A DNA stretch of 5,208 bases from Alistipes sp. (GTDB lineage Bacteria > Bacteroidota > Bacteroidia > Bacteroidales > Rikenellaceae), in contig JAFOYS010000057.1 in assembly GCA_017391435.1 (NCBI GenBank), forward strand, positions 1 to 5,208, given 5' to 3'. Both the position numbers and the translations under genes were made by a program. The notes under the pieces were generated by a model. It saw nothing but the letters and a program-made list of their open reading frames with translations. It did not search any database and was not told the origin of the DNA. Positions 4,637 through 5,208 of this stretch are shown piece by piece (within the stretch, counting starts at the first letter, position 1; each line of letters starts with the position of its first letter).

Positions 4637-5208
4637 ATGAGAAGTCTAACCGTATATGTATTATGTTTAATATTTTTCCCATTTAGAATATTATTTGCAC
4701 AAGAATCCTATTCGACAACGGGTGCTGATAGTCTATTTGTTGATAAATTACAAGATTCGCTCTCTTCGGCAATGTTAAACAAGAATTATGAAAAGGCGTA
4801 TAAATTTGTACTAGAATTAGATAGAAGAGATAAGTTGTCAGATTTAACCTTGTTTAGGTGTGCAGAATGTATAAAACAGTTAGGGCAATATGAAGAATGT
4901 TTAGACTTTTGCTCAAAATGGGAACAAAAGTTTCCAGAAAATGGTTACGGATCAATGTTTACACCATTAAAGGCTGAGTGCTATTTTTTTCAAGCAGATT
5001 ATAATAGCGCTGTGGAATATATGGCTCAATATAGAGATAACCTCCAAGAATATGAGGTCGAGTTATCTCCGTATTATTTGGGTTTATACTCTACAACACT
5101 GCACAAACTTAATAGATATGCCGAGGCGGAAATCTCTTATGATTTGTATTTTGACGAATCTCTAGCAGAGGAAGACCTTTCATTGAGTGAAGTATATATG
5201 TCAGAACA
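4637..5208 (+). CDS. Secreted TPR-like repeat protein, N-terminal part (runs off window)
   Basis: The ATG at 4637 opens 190 codons without a stop to the window edge. The start gives a good signal peptide (MRSLTVYVLCLIFFPFRILFAQ, cleavage likely around Ala21/Gln22), which supports it over later ATGs. The mature part is helical, with helix-turn-helix units of TPR type: about 43-62 (LNKNYEKAYKFVLELD), 72-95 (AECIKQLGQYEECLDFCSKW), 110-132 (LKAECYFFQADYNSAVEYM) and 146-171 (LHKLNRYAEAEISYDLYF). The recurring A...G/Y.Y..A pattern is typical of TPR. Such secreted TPR proteins usually act as protein-binding scaffolds in the periplasm or on the surface; no enzymatic motif is visible here. Codons are strongly AT-rich (TTA, ATA, AGA), about 30% G+C in sampled lines against above 50% in parts of lpxB, hinting at a different origin. 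No gene name recognised. Confidence 0.82.
   Translation, partial: MRSLTVYVLCLIFFPFRILFAQESYSTTGADSLFVDKLQDSLSSAMLNKNYEKAYKFVLELDRRDKLSDLTLFRCAECIKQLGQYEECLDFCSKWEQKFPENGYGSMFTPLKAECYFFQADYNSAVEYMAQYRDNLQEYEVELSPYYLGLYSTTLHKLNRYAEAEISYDLYFDESLAEEDLSLSEVYMSE

Overview
The window looks like a chromosomal segment of a Bacteroidota (Bacteroidales) genome. Evidence: Bacteroidales-type promoter boxes (TAnnTTTG at -7, with TTTG-like boxes about 20 bases upstream), start codons preceded by A/T-rich leaders instead of Shine-Dalgarno sequences, an OmpA-like/PorT-like outer-membrane barrel with the SH3-like N-terminal segment common in this phylum, and signal peptides ending in ...AQ. A likely cysteate synthase at the left edge would fit a sulfonolipid-making lineage such as Alistipes/Rikenellaceae, but the genus is inference.

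Left two thirds (1-3196), all on the minus strand: a compact four-gene run read right to left. It holds lpxB (lipid A disaccharide synthase), a short degenerate member of the fumarylacetoacetate hydrolase (FAH) family, a small lipoprotein with a DUF1566-like domain, and a Maf nucleotide pyrophosphatase. The gaps are 6 bases, a 1-base overlap and 1 base, so co-transcription is very likely. A near-consensus promoter and a perfect 17-bp palindrome then precede a separate gene, the N-terminal 85 residues of a probable cysteate synthase, which is cut by the window edge. LpxB and cysteate synthase both feed outer-membrane lipid chemistry (lipid A, and possibly sulfonolipid).

A 125-base divergent promoter region (3197-3321) separates lpxB from a plus-strand gene for a 284-residue secreted outer-membrane barrel protein (3322-4176).

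The AT-rich stretch 4177-4636 has no intact gene. On the minus strand it carries a decayed, internally deleted IS3-family (IS150-like) transposase. Its C-terminal motif block is still readable through stops and a frame change, and possible terminal inverted repeats lie at both ends. The hairpin that looks like the barrel gene's rho-independent terminator is made of the DNA that encodes the transposase's conserved SPVQYRT motif.

Beyond the remnant, a very AT-rich plus-strand gene (4637 to the window end) encodes a secreted TPR-like protein, incomplete at its 3' end.

I found no RNA gene and no CRISPR array. The most unusual items are the FAH-family protein that has lost its metal ligands inside an lpxB operon, and the apparent reuse of an IS coding hairpin as a terminator.
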